64,000 nucleotides of DNA from Glandiceps talaboti (taxonomy: Eukaryota > Hemichordata > Enteropneusta > Spengelidae), in NCBI RefSeq assembly GCF_964340395.1, contig NC_135566.1:21099584-21163583 (forward strand). Reading direction: 5' to 3'. Numbering within the stretch: position 1 is the first letter of the stretch; each line of letters opens with the position of its first letter. This document shows positions 24,421 to 37,554 of this stretch, piece after piece. A program made the translations under genes and the position numbers. Below the pieces are notes generated by a model. The model was not told the DNA's origin. It searched no databases and saw only the letters and a program-made list of their open reading frames with translations.

Positions 24421-24775
24421 TCAGAAGCTATAAAAAGCCAAATTAGGGTTGTTATAATTCATGATATATAGTGTTTGAAAAAAAGGGGCTATTTCAAAAA
24501 AATGAGGGGCATGAAAAATGGACCAAACTTTAACCTATATTTAGGTGTCTGATAGCGATAAGATAATCACATGTTAAATTGTTGATAACGACACATCATT
24601 TGGAAAGCTACATATCATATGTACCTGAATAGTGTGAATACTGGAATACCAAAATGTAAAGGTGTGCTAACAGTATTAGTTGTTAGAAGTTACCATGAGA
24701 ACAAACAAAAAACAGGTACTAGGTATTTTTAGAATTCTTTATTGCAACAAGTAATTACATTGGTATAAAAATACA

Positions 24776-25153
24776 AATTATCACACAAAAACTGTGCCAA
24801 GTTTGCCAGGATCAAATTATCACACAAAAAGTGTGCCAAGTTTGCCAGGATCAAATTATCACATAGACTGTCGACAGTCGCTCGCACCTTTTTTCCCCCT
24901 ACGTTTTATCTAAACTCCGCTCCGGCGCAACACTAGTCTAATCGCAAACTGATATCGAGGGCCGAAGGCCCGAGTGATCAAGGGCCGAAGGCCGAGCTTG
25001 GGCCTTCGCAATTCGGCCCTCGAAATCAGTTTGCGATTATACTAGTGTTGCGCCAGACCGGAGTTTAGATAAAACGTAGGAAAAAAGGGCGCGAGCGACT
25101 GTCGACAGTCTAATTATCACACAAAAAGTGCCAAGTTTGCCAGGATCAAATTT
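24776..25153. repeat. 39-bp tandem repeat interrupted by a fold-back element
   Basis: The unit starts aaattatcacacaaaaagtg and continues tgccaagtttgccaggatc. Copies lie before 24863 and after 25113, with the fold-back element inserted inside one unit. Confidence 0.8.
24864..25112. mobile_element. Fold-back MITE, about 110-bp inverted arms, 9-bp target duplication
   Basis: The ends tagactgtcgacagtc and gactgtcgacagtcta are exact inverses, and the arms stay paired through acgttttatctaaactccg and aatcgcaaactgat up to a GC-rich centre with repeated gggccgaaggcc. The insertion is flanked by ATTATCACA on both sides (24855-24863 and 25113-25121). Long terminal inverted arms with a 9-bp duplication fit Mutator-like (MULE) fold-back elements. 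It is far richer in GC than its surroundings and has no coding capacity. Confidence 0.85.
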
Positions 25154-25496
25154 TCCTCTCCTTTAATGAAGCTTGTTTACAGTTCTTCAGTTTTGCTCTT
25201 TCACAGTAGTACAGTAATTTATTTTTTAGTTACAGGTACAGTAAACCAATATGCCATATTCTTCAAAATGCAGCCAATGCCACATAGTCAGCCATTTCCT
25301 AAAAAGAGAGAAGTTTGACTGATTTGAAATTTTGTTTGTCAATATATTTTGCCTAAATCAAACATGATGTTATGTAATACTTATGGTTAAGGTCAGCTTT
25401 CAACTAATTAAAAATTCCAATACTGAGTCTGTCATTAAAAAATAAATCACTGTATTGACAAATAAAATTTGAAAACTAAAGATTTCATGGAAAAAA
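25154..25496. other. Intronic AT-rich spacer
   Basis: No exon or bounded repeat is seen between the fold-back element's host array and the next family B copy. Confidence 0.4.
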
Positions 25497-26476
<980 letters not shown>

Positions 26477-26774
26477 AACTGTTTGAAGAGATAGGTTTAT
26501 ACAGATCTAGACTGGATGTAACTTCAGCAGGTGTGTTATGGTCTATCTCAATCACAATATTAAACAGTCACTTTAATATTTGGCAGAATTAAAAGTTGGC
26601 TGCTGATACAAAGAAAATATCATGGTGTTTTTTTTCCAAATAAAATATACTGAAGGATGAGAGCATAGTACAAGCAAAGTTGACCGTCAATTGCAATCAC
26701 TTTATTTATGATGCTTAAGTTCTTAGAATTGCCAATGGTAAAAGTAGATTACAACTTTCGCAAAATGGATTGGG

Positions 26775-26915
26775 AATGATCTTGTCCTGCTTGCAGATGG
26801 AATAAGTCAGGACTCGATTCTGACAATGTCTCTTCCACTCTCCCTTGTTTAGTGTTATGGTCAGAATTGAGTCCCATACACCGCTAGAAGCAGGACGGGG
26901 GATGATCACAATAAA
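26775..26915. repeat. Imperfect inverted repeat (hairpin MITE-like)
   Basis: gatcttgtcctgctt and gtcaggactcgattctgac in the left half are answered by gtcagaattgagtccc and aagcaggacgggggatgatc in the right. The stem is imperfect, about 60 bp per arm. No duplication could be fixed. Confidence 0.5.
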
Positions 26916-27137
26916 CATTACATGGGGCCCGATTGGGAAATCAATGACGAAAGGGAAACTGACAAAATAATGCTACATGAAAACACACAAGTGACGATTA
27001 CATGCAAGTTATCAGAGATTTAATTTTCTTGGAGTTGATTTTTCAAATAATTGACACAATGTGAACTTGTAAGTTCAAATTGATTGCACAAGCTTGCTTA
27101 ATGTTCATGTTTTCGTAGCTCAGTTTTGGTGTTCAAC

Positions 27138-27244
27138 TCTAGTCTAGTTCGGATACGATTATGATTACTACAATCATCTCCACTGCAGTGTGAGTGGAGA
27201 TGATCACAGTAATCATAATGTGTCGTATATGAACTTAGTCTAGT
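27138..27244. repeat. Hairpin MITE-like inverted repeat
   Basis: tctagtctagttcggatacg ... attatgattactacaatcat and cactccact pair with their inverse across 27181-27244. The arms are about 50 bp with small mismatches around a central gcagtgtg loop. Confidence 0.65.
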
Positions 27245-27510
27245 CTCACATGCTCATAACATTACATACGTACCGGGGCAATATTACAACTCTGATTTGT
27301 TTCCTTGTCCGACACGTCATTCAGATACGGGTTCCTAAATTGCAGGTTCTTCAATTGCCTCATTTGTTGCAGTAACTTCACTAGACTGTTGTAAAAATTC
27401 AAAGCGTATACATAGTTGCCGTACGATATTGGCAGTTTCACGTTGCGATGAACATCAGTCTCCAACTCCATAGACTTCCAAGTAGTAAATGTAAACAAAG
27501 CAAGGTGGTT

Positions 27511-27540
27511 AGGCCATATTTGGAATGTTATCTGCCCTGA
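27511..27540 (-). repeat. Isolated reversed unit fragment of the 61-bp family
   Basis: ggccatatttggaatgttat followed by ctgccctga is the reverse complement of the core 'cagataacattccaaatatgg' shared by the arrays at 20440-20877 and 24026-24420. Confidence 0.65.
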
Positions 27541-27962
27541 AGGTTTTACCAAATAACGTTGAAGGCAGTACTTTTATTACCCATGTTCCATTGTGACCAC
27601 TTGCCTTATTCTCATACCTAGAGACCCACAAAGATGACTGGGTAATAAATACTACAACTAAACCATTGGCAGCCATGGCCTGGTGCTCATCAGGGACTCA
27701 GCTTTTTTCCATGCTTAGCCTGTCAGTGAGCAAACATCTGTTGAGTCAACACACACATCAAACGTGTGCTGATTGTGATTTTTGTGCACACATTTGTGCA
27801 AGGTTTGGCTGAAATTGGTTCATGTATTTCAGAGATAAAGGTTCACACAAGCACAGACTCATGGACAGAACCAACACAGTTAGCCCTCCTCCCCTCAGGC
27901 TTTGGCACCCGTTGGAGCTAATGATGACAAGATAGCATTATGTATATATTGAGGCAACTTAC

Positions 27963-28122
27963 CACTGAGTAGCATATTTGGATAGAAGGATCCCAAGGAA
28001 GCTTGTACAGCACTATTTTCATCATCACAGACAGCTGATATCAATAATCCAAAAGCCATACCACACAGACCTTGCAAGATTGTCAGGAAAAACAGAGCAC
28101 CCAATGAACCAACACATGGAAC
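27963..28122 (-). CDS. ABC transporter exon (LQGLCGMAFG / SFYPNMLLSG)
   Basis: 160 nt entering on a whole codon. Encodes VPCVGSLGALFFLTILQGLC, then GMAFGLLISAVCDDENSAVQ and ASLGSFYPNMLLS, with one nucleotide over. This is the fifth membrane helix followed by the conserved cytoplasmic-to-extracellular turn of the ABCG20/ABCH group. Donor GTAAGT at 27957-27962, acceptor tcttacag at 28123-28124. The first 16 exon nucleotides (28107-28122) also form the founder unit of the 28-bp intronic array. Confidence 0.95.
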
Positions 28123-28230
28123 CTGTAAGAATTATAACCAACACATGGTTATTGTGATAATTATAAACCAACACATGGTGAATTAACCAACACATGGTGA
28201 ATTGTAAGAATTAACCAACATATGGTGAAC
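28107..28230. repeat. Founder and transition units of the 28-bp array, spanning the splice acceptor
   Basis: On the plus strand the junction reads aaccaacacatggaacctgt then aagaatt; the array unit reads aaccaacacatggtgaactg then taagaatt. The founder begins inside the exon and crosses the acceptor at 28123. Two longer transitional units (about 28131-28185) follow before the regular 28-bp spacing starts. Confidence 0.85.
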
Positions 28231-28604
28231 AAGTCATTGAGAATGACATAATCCCTGCTATGATTGGGTTTTAAAGAACTTGCAGTTTATGTTGCAATTT
28301 CTTGATATCACTATTCTGATCACGCAACAACACTTGTGAACCTAAATCAAACAGACTTAGATATGTTGTGTCTGCTCGTTGGACATGGAACACGCCTACT
28401 CTTCAAGATGACGTCATGGAATAAACCATTCAACAATAAAGGATGAGTCAGGTACAAGGGGGGGGGGGGACCTGGTGTATGTTGCCCTTGTACCAAGTTT
28501 GAAAAAAATCGGTCCAGGCATCTACAAGAAACGGCTCTGGACGGACAGACAGACGGACACACGGACGCACTCACGGACGGACGGAACCCAATCCATAAGT
28601 CCGA
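28231..28604 (-). mobile_element. Family A copy inserted into the 28-bp array
   Basis: It splits the array. The right part (gaaacggctctggacggaca ... ataagtcc) is the reverse complement of 262-345, and the left part (tcattgagaatgacataatc) is the reverse complement of the 880-935 end. It lacks the internal 152-bp copies. It contains a G run near 28460. Confidence 0.75.
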
Positions 28605-28605
28605 A

Positions 28606-31600
28606 TAATAAACCAACACATGATGAATTCTAAGAATTAACCAACACATGGTGAATTGTAAGAATTAACCAACACATGGTGAATTGTAAGAATTAACCAA
28701 CACATGGTGAATTGTAAGAATTAACCAACACATGGTGAATTGTAAGAATTAACCAACACATGGTGAATTGTAAGAATTAACCAACACATGGTGAACTGTA
28801 AGAATTAACCAACACATGGTGAATTGTAAGAATTAACCAACACATGGTGAATTGTAAGAATTAACCAACATATGGTGAATTGTAAGAATTAACCAACACA
28901 TGGTGAATTGTAAGAATTAACCAACACATGGTGAACTGTAAGAATTAACCAACACATGGTGAATTGTAAGAATTAACCAACACATGGTGAATTGTAAGAA
29001 TTAACCAACACATGGTGAATTGTAAGAATTAACCAACACATGATGAATTGTAAGAATTAACCAACACATGATGAACTGTAAGAATTAACCAACACATGGT
29101 GAACTGTAAGAATTAACCAACACATGGTGAACTGTAAGAATTAACCAACACATGATGAATTGTAAGAATTAACCAACACATGGTGAATTGTAAGAATTAA
29201 CCAACACATGATGAATTGCAAGAATTAACCAACACATGGTGAATTGTAAGAATTAACCAACACATGGTGAATTGTAAGAATTAACCAACACACGATGAAT
29301 TGTAAGAATTAACCAACACATGGTGAATTGTAAGAATTAACCAACACATGGTGAACTGTAAGAATTAACCAACACATGGTGAATTGTAAGAATTAACCAA
29401 CACATGGTGAATTGTAAGAATTAACCAACACATGGTGAACTGTAAGAATTAACCAACACATGGTGAATTGTAAGAATTAACCAACACATGGTGAATTGTA
29501 AGAATTAACCAACACATGGTGAACTGTAAGAATTAACCAACACATGGTGAATTGTAAGAATTAACCAACACATGATGAATTGTAAGAATTAACCAACACA
29601 TGATGAATTGTAAGAATTAACCAACACATGGTGAACTGTAAGAATTAACCAACACATGGTGAATTGTAAGAATTAACCAACACATGGTGAATTGTAAGAA
29701 TTAACCAACACATGATGAATTGTAAGAATTAACCAACACATGGTGAATTGTAAGAATTAACCAACACATGGTGAATTGTAAGAATTAACCAACACATGGT
29801 GAATTGTAAGAATTAACCAACACATGGTGAATTGTAAGAATTAACCAACACATGGTGAATTGTAAGAATTAATCAACACATGGTGAATTGTAAGAATTAA
29901 CCAACACATGGTGAACTGTAAGAACTAACCAACACATGGTGAATTGTAAGAATTAACCAACACATGATGAATTGTAAGAATTAACCAACACATGGTGAAC
30001 TGTAAGAATTAACCAACACATGGTGAATTGTAAGAATTAACCAACACATGGTGAATTGTAAGAATTAACCAACACATGGTGAACTGTAAGAATTAACCAA
30101 CACATGGTGAATTGTAAGAATTAACCAACACATGGTGAATTGTAAGAATTAACCAACACGTGGTGAATTGTAAGAATTAACCAACACGTGGTGAATTGTA
30201 AGAATTAACCAACACATGATGAATTGTAAGAATTAACCAACACATGGTGAATTGTAAGAATTAACCAACACATGGTGAATTGTAAGAATTAACCAACACA
30301 TGGTGAATTGTAAGAATTAACCAACACATGGTGAATTGTAAGAATTAACCAACACATGGTGAATTGTAAGAATTAACCAACACATGGTGAATTGTAAGAA
30401 TTAACCAACACATGGTGAATTGTACGAATTAACCAACACATGGTGAATTGTAAGAATTAACCAACACATGGTGAACTGTAAGAACTAACCAACACATGGT
30501 GAATTGTAAGAATTAACCAACACATGGTGAATTGTAAGAATTAACCAACACATGGTGAACTGTAAGAATTAACCAACACATGGTGAATTGTAAGAATTAA
30601 CCAACACATGATGAATTGTAAGAATTAACCAACACATGATGAATTGTAAGAATTAACCAACACATGGTAAATTGTAAGAATTAACCAACACATGGTGAAC
30701 TGTAAGAATTAACCAACACATGGTGAATTGTAAGAATTAACCAACACATGGTGAACTGTAAGAATTAACCAACACATGGTGAATTGTAAGAATTAACCAA
30801 CACATGGTGAATTGTAAGAATTAACCAACACATGGTGAACTGTAAGAATTAACCAACACATGGTGAACTGTAAGAATTAACCAACACATGGTGAATTGTA
30901 AGAATTAACCAACACATGATGAACTGTAAGAATTAACCAACACATGGTGAATTGTAAGAATTAACCAACACATGGTGAACTGTAACAATTAACCAACACA
31001 TGGTGAACTGTAAGAATTAACCAACACATGGTGAATTGTAAAAATTAACCAACACATGGTGAATTGTAAGAATTAACCAACACATGGTGAATTGTAAGAA
31101 TTAACCAACATATGGTGAACTGTAAGAATTAACCAACACATGGTGAACTGTAAGAATTAACCAACACATGGTAAATTGTAAGAATTAACCAACACATGGT
31201 GAATTGTAAGAATTAACCAACACATGGTGAATTGTAAGAATTAACCAACACATGGTGAATTGTAAGAATTAACCAACACATGGTGAATTGTAAGAATTAA
31301 CCAACACATGGTGAATTGTAAGAATTAACCAACACATGGTGAACTGTAAGAATTAACCAACACATGGTGAACTGTAAGAATTAACCAACACATGGTGAAT
31401 TGTAAGAATTAACCAACACATGGTGAATTGTAAGAATTAACCAACACATGGTGAATTGTAAGAATTAACCAACACATGGTGAACTGTAAGAATTAACCAA
31501 CACATGGTGAACTGTAAGAATTAACCAACACATGGTGAATTGTAAGAATTAACCAACACATGATGAATTGTAAGAATTAACCAACACATGGTGAATTGTA

Positions 31601-34600
31601 AGAATTAACCAACACATGGTGAATTGTAAGAATTAACCAACACATGGTGAACTGTAAGAATTAACCAACACATGGTGAATTGTAAGAATTAACCAACACA
31701 TGGTGAATTGTAAGAATTAACCAACACATGGTGAATTGTAAGAATTAACCAACACATGGTGAATTGTAAGAATTAACCAACACATGGTGAATTGTAAGAA
31801 TTAACCAACACATGGTGAACTGTAAGAATTAACCAACACATGGTGAATTGTAAGAATTAACCAACACATGGTGAATTGTAAGAATTAACCAACACATGGT
31901 GAATTGTAAGAATTAACCAACACATGGTGAATTGTAAGAATTAACCAACACATGGTGAATTGTAAGAATTAACCAACACATGGTGAATTGTAAGAATTAA
32001 CCAACACATGGTGAACTGTAAGAATTAACCAACACATGGTGAATTGTAAGAATTAACCAACACATGGTGAACTGTAAGAATTAACCAACACATGGTGAAC
32101 TGTAAGAATTAACCAACACATGGTGAATTGTAAGAATTAACCAACACATGGTGAATTGTAAGAATTAACCAACACATGGTGAACTGTAAGAATTAACCAA
32201 CACATGGTGAACTGTAAGAATTAACCAACACATGGTGAATTGTAAGAATTAACCAACACATGGTGAATTGTAAGAATTAACCAACACATGGTGAATTGTA
32301 AGAATTAACCAACACATGGTGAATTGTAAGAATTAACCAACACATGGTGAATTGTAAGAATTAACCAACACATGATGAATTGTAAGAATTAACCAACACA
32401 TGGTGAATTGTAAGAATTAACCAACACATGGTGAACTGTAAGAATTAACCAACACATGGTGAATTGTAAGAATTAACCAACACATGGTGAATTGTAAGAA
32501 TTAACCAACACATGGTGAACTGTAAGAATTAACCAACACATGGTGAATTGTAAGAATTAACCAACACATGGTGAATTGTAAGAATTAACCAACACATGGT
32601 GAATTGTAAGAATTAACCAACACATGGTGAATTGTAAGAATTAACCAACACATGGTGAATTGTAAGAATTAACCAACACATGGTGAATTGTAAGAATTAA
32701 CCAACACATGGTGAACTGTAAGAATTAACCAACACATGGTGAATTGTAAGAATTAACCAACACATGGTGAACTGTAAGAATTAACCAACACATGGTGAAT
32801 TGTAAGAATTAACCAACACATGGTGAACTGTAAGAATTAACCAACACATGGTGAATTGTAAGAATTAACCAACACATGGTGAATTGTAAGAATTAACCAA
32901 CACATGGTGAATTGTAAGAATTAACCAACACATGGTGAACTGTAAGAATTAACCAACACATGGTGAATTGTAAGAATTAACCAACACATGGTGAACTGTA
33001 AGAATTAACCAACACATGGTGAATTGTAAGAATTAACCAACATATGGTGAACTGTAAGAATTAACCAACACATGGTGAACTGTAAGAATTAACCAACACA
33101 TGGTGAATTGTAAGAATTAACCAACACATGGTGAACTGTAAGAATTAACCAACACATGGTGAATTGTAAGAATTAACCAACACATGGTGAACTGTAAGAA
33201 TTAACCAACACATGGTGAATTGTAAGAATTAACCAACACATGATGAATTGTAAGAATTAACCAACACATGATGAATTGTAAGAATTAACCAACACATGGT
33301 AAATTGTAAGAATTAACCAACACATGGTGAACTGTAAGAATTAACCAACACATGGTGAATTGTAAGAATTAACCAACACATGGTGAACTGTAAGAATTAA
33401 CCAACACATGGTGAATTGTAAGAATTAACCAACACATGGTGAACTGTAAGAATTAACCAACACATGGTGAATTGTAAGAATTAACCAACACATGGTGAAT
33501 TGTAAGAATTAACCAACACATGGTGAATTGTAAGAATTAACCAACACATGGTGAACTGTAAGAATTAACCAACACATGGTGAATTGTAAGAATTAACCAA
33601 CACATGGTGAACTGTAAGAATTAACCAACACATGGTGAATTGTAAGAATTAACCAACATATGGTGAACTGTAAGAATTAACCAACACATGGTGAACTGTA
33701 AGAATTAACCAACACATGGTGAATTGTAAGAATTAACCAACACATGGTGAATTGTAAGAATTAACCAACACATGGTGAACTGTAAGAATTAACCAACACA
33801 TGGTGAATTGTAAGAATTAACCAACACATGGTGAACTGTAAGAATTAACCAACACATGGTGAACTGTAAGAATTAACCAACACATGGTGAATTGTAAGAA
33901 TTAACCAACACATGGTGAATTGTAAGAATTAACCAACACATGGTGAACTGTAAGAATTAACCAACACATGGTGAATTGTAAGAATTAACCAACACATGGT
34001 GAACTGTAAGAATTAACCAACACATGGTGAATTGTAAGAATTAACCAACATATGGTGAACTGTAAGAATTAACCAACACATGGTGAACTGTAAGAATTAA
34101 CCAACACATGGTGAATTGTAAGAATTAACCAACACATGGTGAACTGTAAGAATTAACCAACACATGGTGAACTGTAAGAATTAACCAACATATGGTGAAT
34201 TGTAAGAATTAACCAACACATGGTGAACTGTAAGAATTAACCAACACATGGTGAACTGTAAGAATTAACCAACACATGGTGAACTGTAAGAATTAACCAA
34301 CACATGGTGAACTGTAAGAATTAACCAACACATGGTGAACTGTAAGAATTAACCAACATATGGTGAATTGTAAGAATTAACCAACACATGGTGAACTGTA
34401 AGAATTAACCAACACATGGTGAACTGTAAGAATTAACCAACACATGGTGAATTGTAAGAATTAACCAACACATGGTGAACTGTAAGAATTAACCAACACA
34501 TGGTGAATTGTAAGAATTAACCAACACATGGTGAACTGTAAGAATTAACCAACACATGGTGAATTGTAAGAATTAACCAACACATGGTGAATTGTAAGAA

Positions 34601-35749
34601 TTAACCAACACATGGTGAATTGTAAGAATTAACCAACACATGATGAATTGTAAGAATTAACCAACACATGATGAATTGTAAGAATTAACCAACACGTGGT
34701 GAATTGTAAGAATTAACCAACACATGGTGAATTGTAAGAATTAACCAACACATGGTGAATTGTAAGAATTAACCAACACATGGTGAATTGTAGGAATTAA
34801 CCAACACATGGTGAATTGTAAGAATTAACCAACACATGGTGAATTGTAAGAATTAACCAACACATGGTGAATTGTAAGAATTAACCAACACATGGTGAAT
34901 TGTAAGAATTAACCAACATATGGTGAACTGTAAGAATTAACCAACACATGGTGAACTGTAAGAATTAACCAACACATGGTGAACTGTAAGAATTAACCAA
35001 CACATGGTGAATTGTAAGAATTAACCAACACATGGTGAATTGTAAGAATTAACCAACACATGGTGAACTGTAAGAATTAACCAACACATGGTGAATTGTA
35101 AGAATTAACCAACACATGGTGAACTGTAAGAATTAACCAACACATGGTGAATTGTAAGAATTAACCAACACATGGTGAATTGTAAGAATTAACCAACACA
35201 TGGTGAACTGTAAGAATTAACCAACACATGGTGAATTGTAAGAATTAACCAACACATGGTGAACTGTAAGAATTAACCAACACATGGTGAATTGTAAGAA
35301 TTAACCAACACATGGTGAATTGTAAGAATTAACCAACACGTGGTGAACTGTAAGAATTAACCAACACATGGTGAACTGTAAGAATTAACCAACACATGGT
35401 GAACTGTAAGAATTAACCAACACGTGGTGAATTGTAAGAATTAACCAACACATGGTGAACTGTAAGAATTAACCAACACATGGTGAATTGTAAGAATTAA
35501 CCAACACATGGTGAATTGTAAGAATTAACCAACACATGGTGAATTGTAAGAATTAACCAACACATGGTGAATTGTAAGAATTAACCAACACATGGTGAAC
35601 TGTAAGAATTAACCAACACATGGTGAATTGTAAGAATTAACCAACACATGGTGAACTGTAAGAATTAACCAACACATGGTGAATTGTAAGAATTAACCAA
35701 CACATGGTGAATTGTAAGAATTAACCAACACGTGGTGAATTGTAAGAAT
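28606..35749. repeat. 28-bp minisatellite, about 255 copies, 7.1 kb
   Basis: The unit is aattaaccaacacatggtga plus attgtaag. The spacing is almost perfectly regular. Most differences are binary: GAATTG or GAACTG, TGGTG or TGATG, and sometimes CACGTGG or CATATGG. It fills most of the intron between exons 36963-37066 and 27963-28122. On the gene's strand the GAACTG version reads tcttacag|ttcaccatg, a decoy copy of the true acceptor. Confidence 0.98.
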
Positions 35750-36046
35750 GAAGTTGATACTATGGTGTATATGAGGTATAGAGTCAATGAGGTAAATTAA
35801 TTCTTGATCACTGACAGAGACTTTATGCAAGGGGTGCACACACAAGGGGTGTCACAGTTACTCATATTGATGCATTCATTATTTTATACTGGAAACAACT
35901 GTTTTGTAAATGTGACCTGCAAATTTAATGAGATCTTTTATAAAATAGAAGATTATAATAATGCTTTCCTGACAATAAATACCTGGACATAGCAACAAAA
36001 CTTCAGCATGATATAAATATGTAACAGTTAGGCCAAATAAAAAAAA

Positions 36047-36940
36047 CACGGCAATAGCATTGTAGCACAACTGTATTTGGCTGTTGCTATGGGCATGGTC
36101 TTGTTGCTAGGCATATTTGCATACATTTTTGGAATCTTCAGTCACTTGGCTACCCACCAACATCCCCACCAAGTTTCAGCCCAATTTATGATGTAGTTTT
36201 CAAGACATATGGTATTGACCAAAATTGGGATTTTTTAGACTAAATTTGCATATTGCTGATGGGATGATCATGTTGTGAATACAGCTTCATCTACAAATCT
36301 CCATTAAATTTCATCCAAATCTGCTCAGTAGTTTTGGAATTATAGATTTTTTGACCAACAAGACACATTTTCAGCCTTTATTTCCATATCACTGATGGGA
36401 ATATCATGTCATAAATATTTCTTAATCTAAATTAAACATCCCTAAGAACATTCCTACAAAATCTCAGCTCCATCTGCTACTTTTGACCAAAAAGACACAT
36501 TTTTAGATCTAATTTGCATATCATTGATAGGACCATCATGTCATGAACATTTCCTAAGCTCAACATCCCTAAGGATATTCCTACCAAATTTCAGCCCAAT
36601 CTGCTCAGTAGTTTTGTAATTAATATTTTTGACCAAAAAGACACATTTTTAGCCCTAATTTGCATATCACTGATTAGATCATCATGTCATGAATAATTTT
36701 TAATCTAAACACCACTGAGATTGTGCCCAACAAATCTCAACACTATCTACGCAGTAGTTTTGGAATTATATTATCTTTTGACGTAAAAGACATTTTTAAA
36801 CCTAATTTCCATATCACTGATGGAATCATCATGTCATGAACAATTCTTTATCTTCATGTAAACACACAGCAGTTTTGGAATTATAGACTTTTGACCAAAA
36901 CGTCACATTTTTAGACCTAATTTGCATATCAAAGATTTGT
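36047..36940 (-). mobile_element. Family B repeat, reverse copy without (CA)n
   Basis: Starts ggcaatagcattgtagcaca and carries four or five tandem modules built on tgaccaaaaagacacatttt and ctaatttgcatatcactga. It ends about 20 bp before the next exon's donor at 36957, so the repeat almost touches the splice site. Confidence 0.65.
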
Positions 36941-36962
36941 ATAGAGATTAAAGTGGACTAAC

Positions 36963-37066
36963 CTTGAACACTGCCAGGATAAACACTAACTCCAAGGTGA
37001 TTTGGAGAAACATAGTAATAAACTGAGTCATAATATGACCAATCATTAGTTCTACTGAACTTACAC
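36963..37066 (-). CDS. ABC transporter exon (VSSVELMIGHIMTQF)
   Basis: 104 nt with two nucleotides of a split Gly at the start. Encodes VSSVELMIGHIMTQFITMFL, then QITLELVFILAVFK. Third-fourth membrane helix region. The acceptor tract ttcttatttaacag and donor GTTAGT are clear. Confidence 0.93.
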
Positions 37067-37208
37067 CTGTTAAATAAGAACACATAAATGACAGTGATCA
37101 TATTACACAATCACAGACTTCAGCCAACAAACAGACTCTGAAAGAAAATTAATATAAAACACAGCCACTATGGATGACTTTGATATCAATATAAATATAA
37201 AGACTAAC

Positions 37209-37297
37209 CTGCCACCCAAATACGGTCCAATAACCCTTCCTTTCTTTCAATAATTAGTGACAATGCAGTCAAACCAACAGCTAAGAAATAGGTTATA
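37209..37297 (-). CDS. ABC transporter exon (IIERKEGLLDR coupling segment)
   Basis: 89 nt with one nucleotide in and one out. Encodes ITYFLAVGLTALSLIIERKE, then GLLDRIWVA. The ERKEGLLDR segment is the cytoplasmic coupling helix that contacts the ATP-binding domain in this transporter class. Acceptor tgcatttcag, donor GTTAGT. Only 142 bp separate it from the next exon. Confidence 0.94.
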
Positions 37298-37554
37298 CTG
37301 AAATGCAATGAGTAAATATAATCATTATGAGTCATTGTGTAAACAACACTCAGAACAACATGATCAGGAGGTCTTTTTGAAAAAAAAAGTGTGAAAATAT
37401 TACTGTAAAATTGTCAATAACTAAAAATCTGTATCATTCTGTATTAGTATGTTTAAAAATATACCCCTGATAATAAATGTCTTTGGCTATTTTCAGTATC
37501 AACATTATTTGTTTGAATTCATTAGTCATATTTTATAGGGTATTTTGTACTAAA

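Noticed and set aside
28606-35749. CRISPR array
   Set aside because: Units are contiguous with no unique spacers, there is no cas-like gene, and the genome is eukaryotic.
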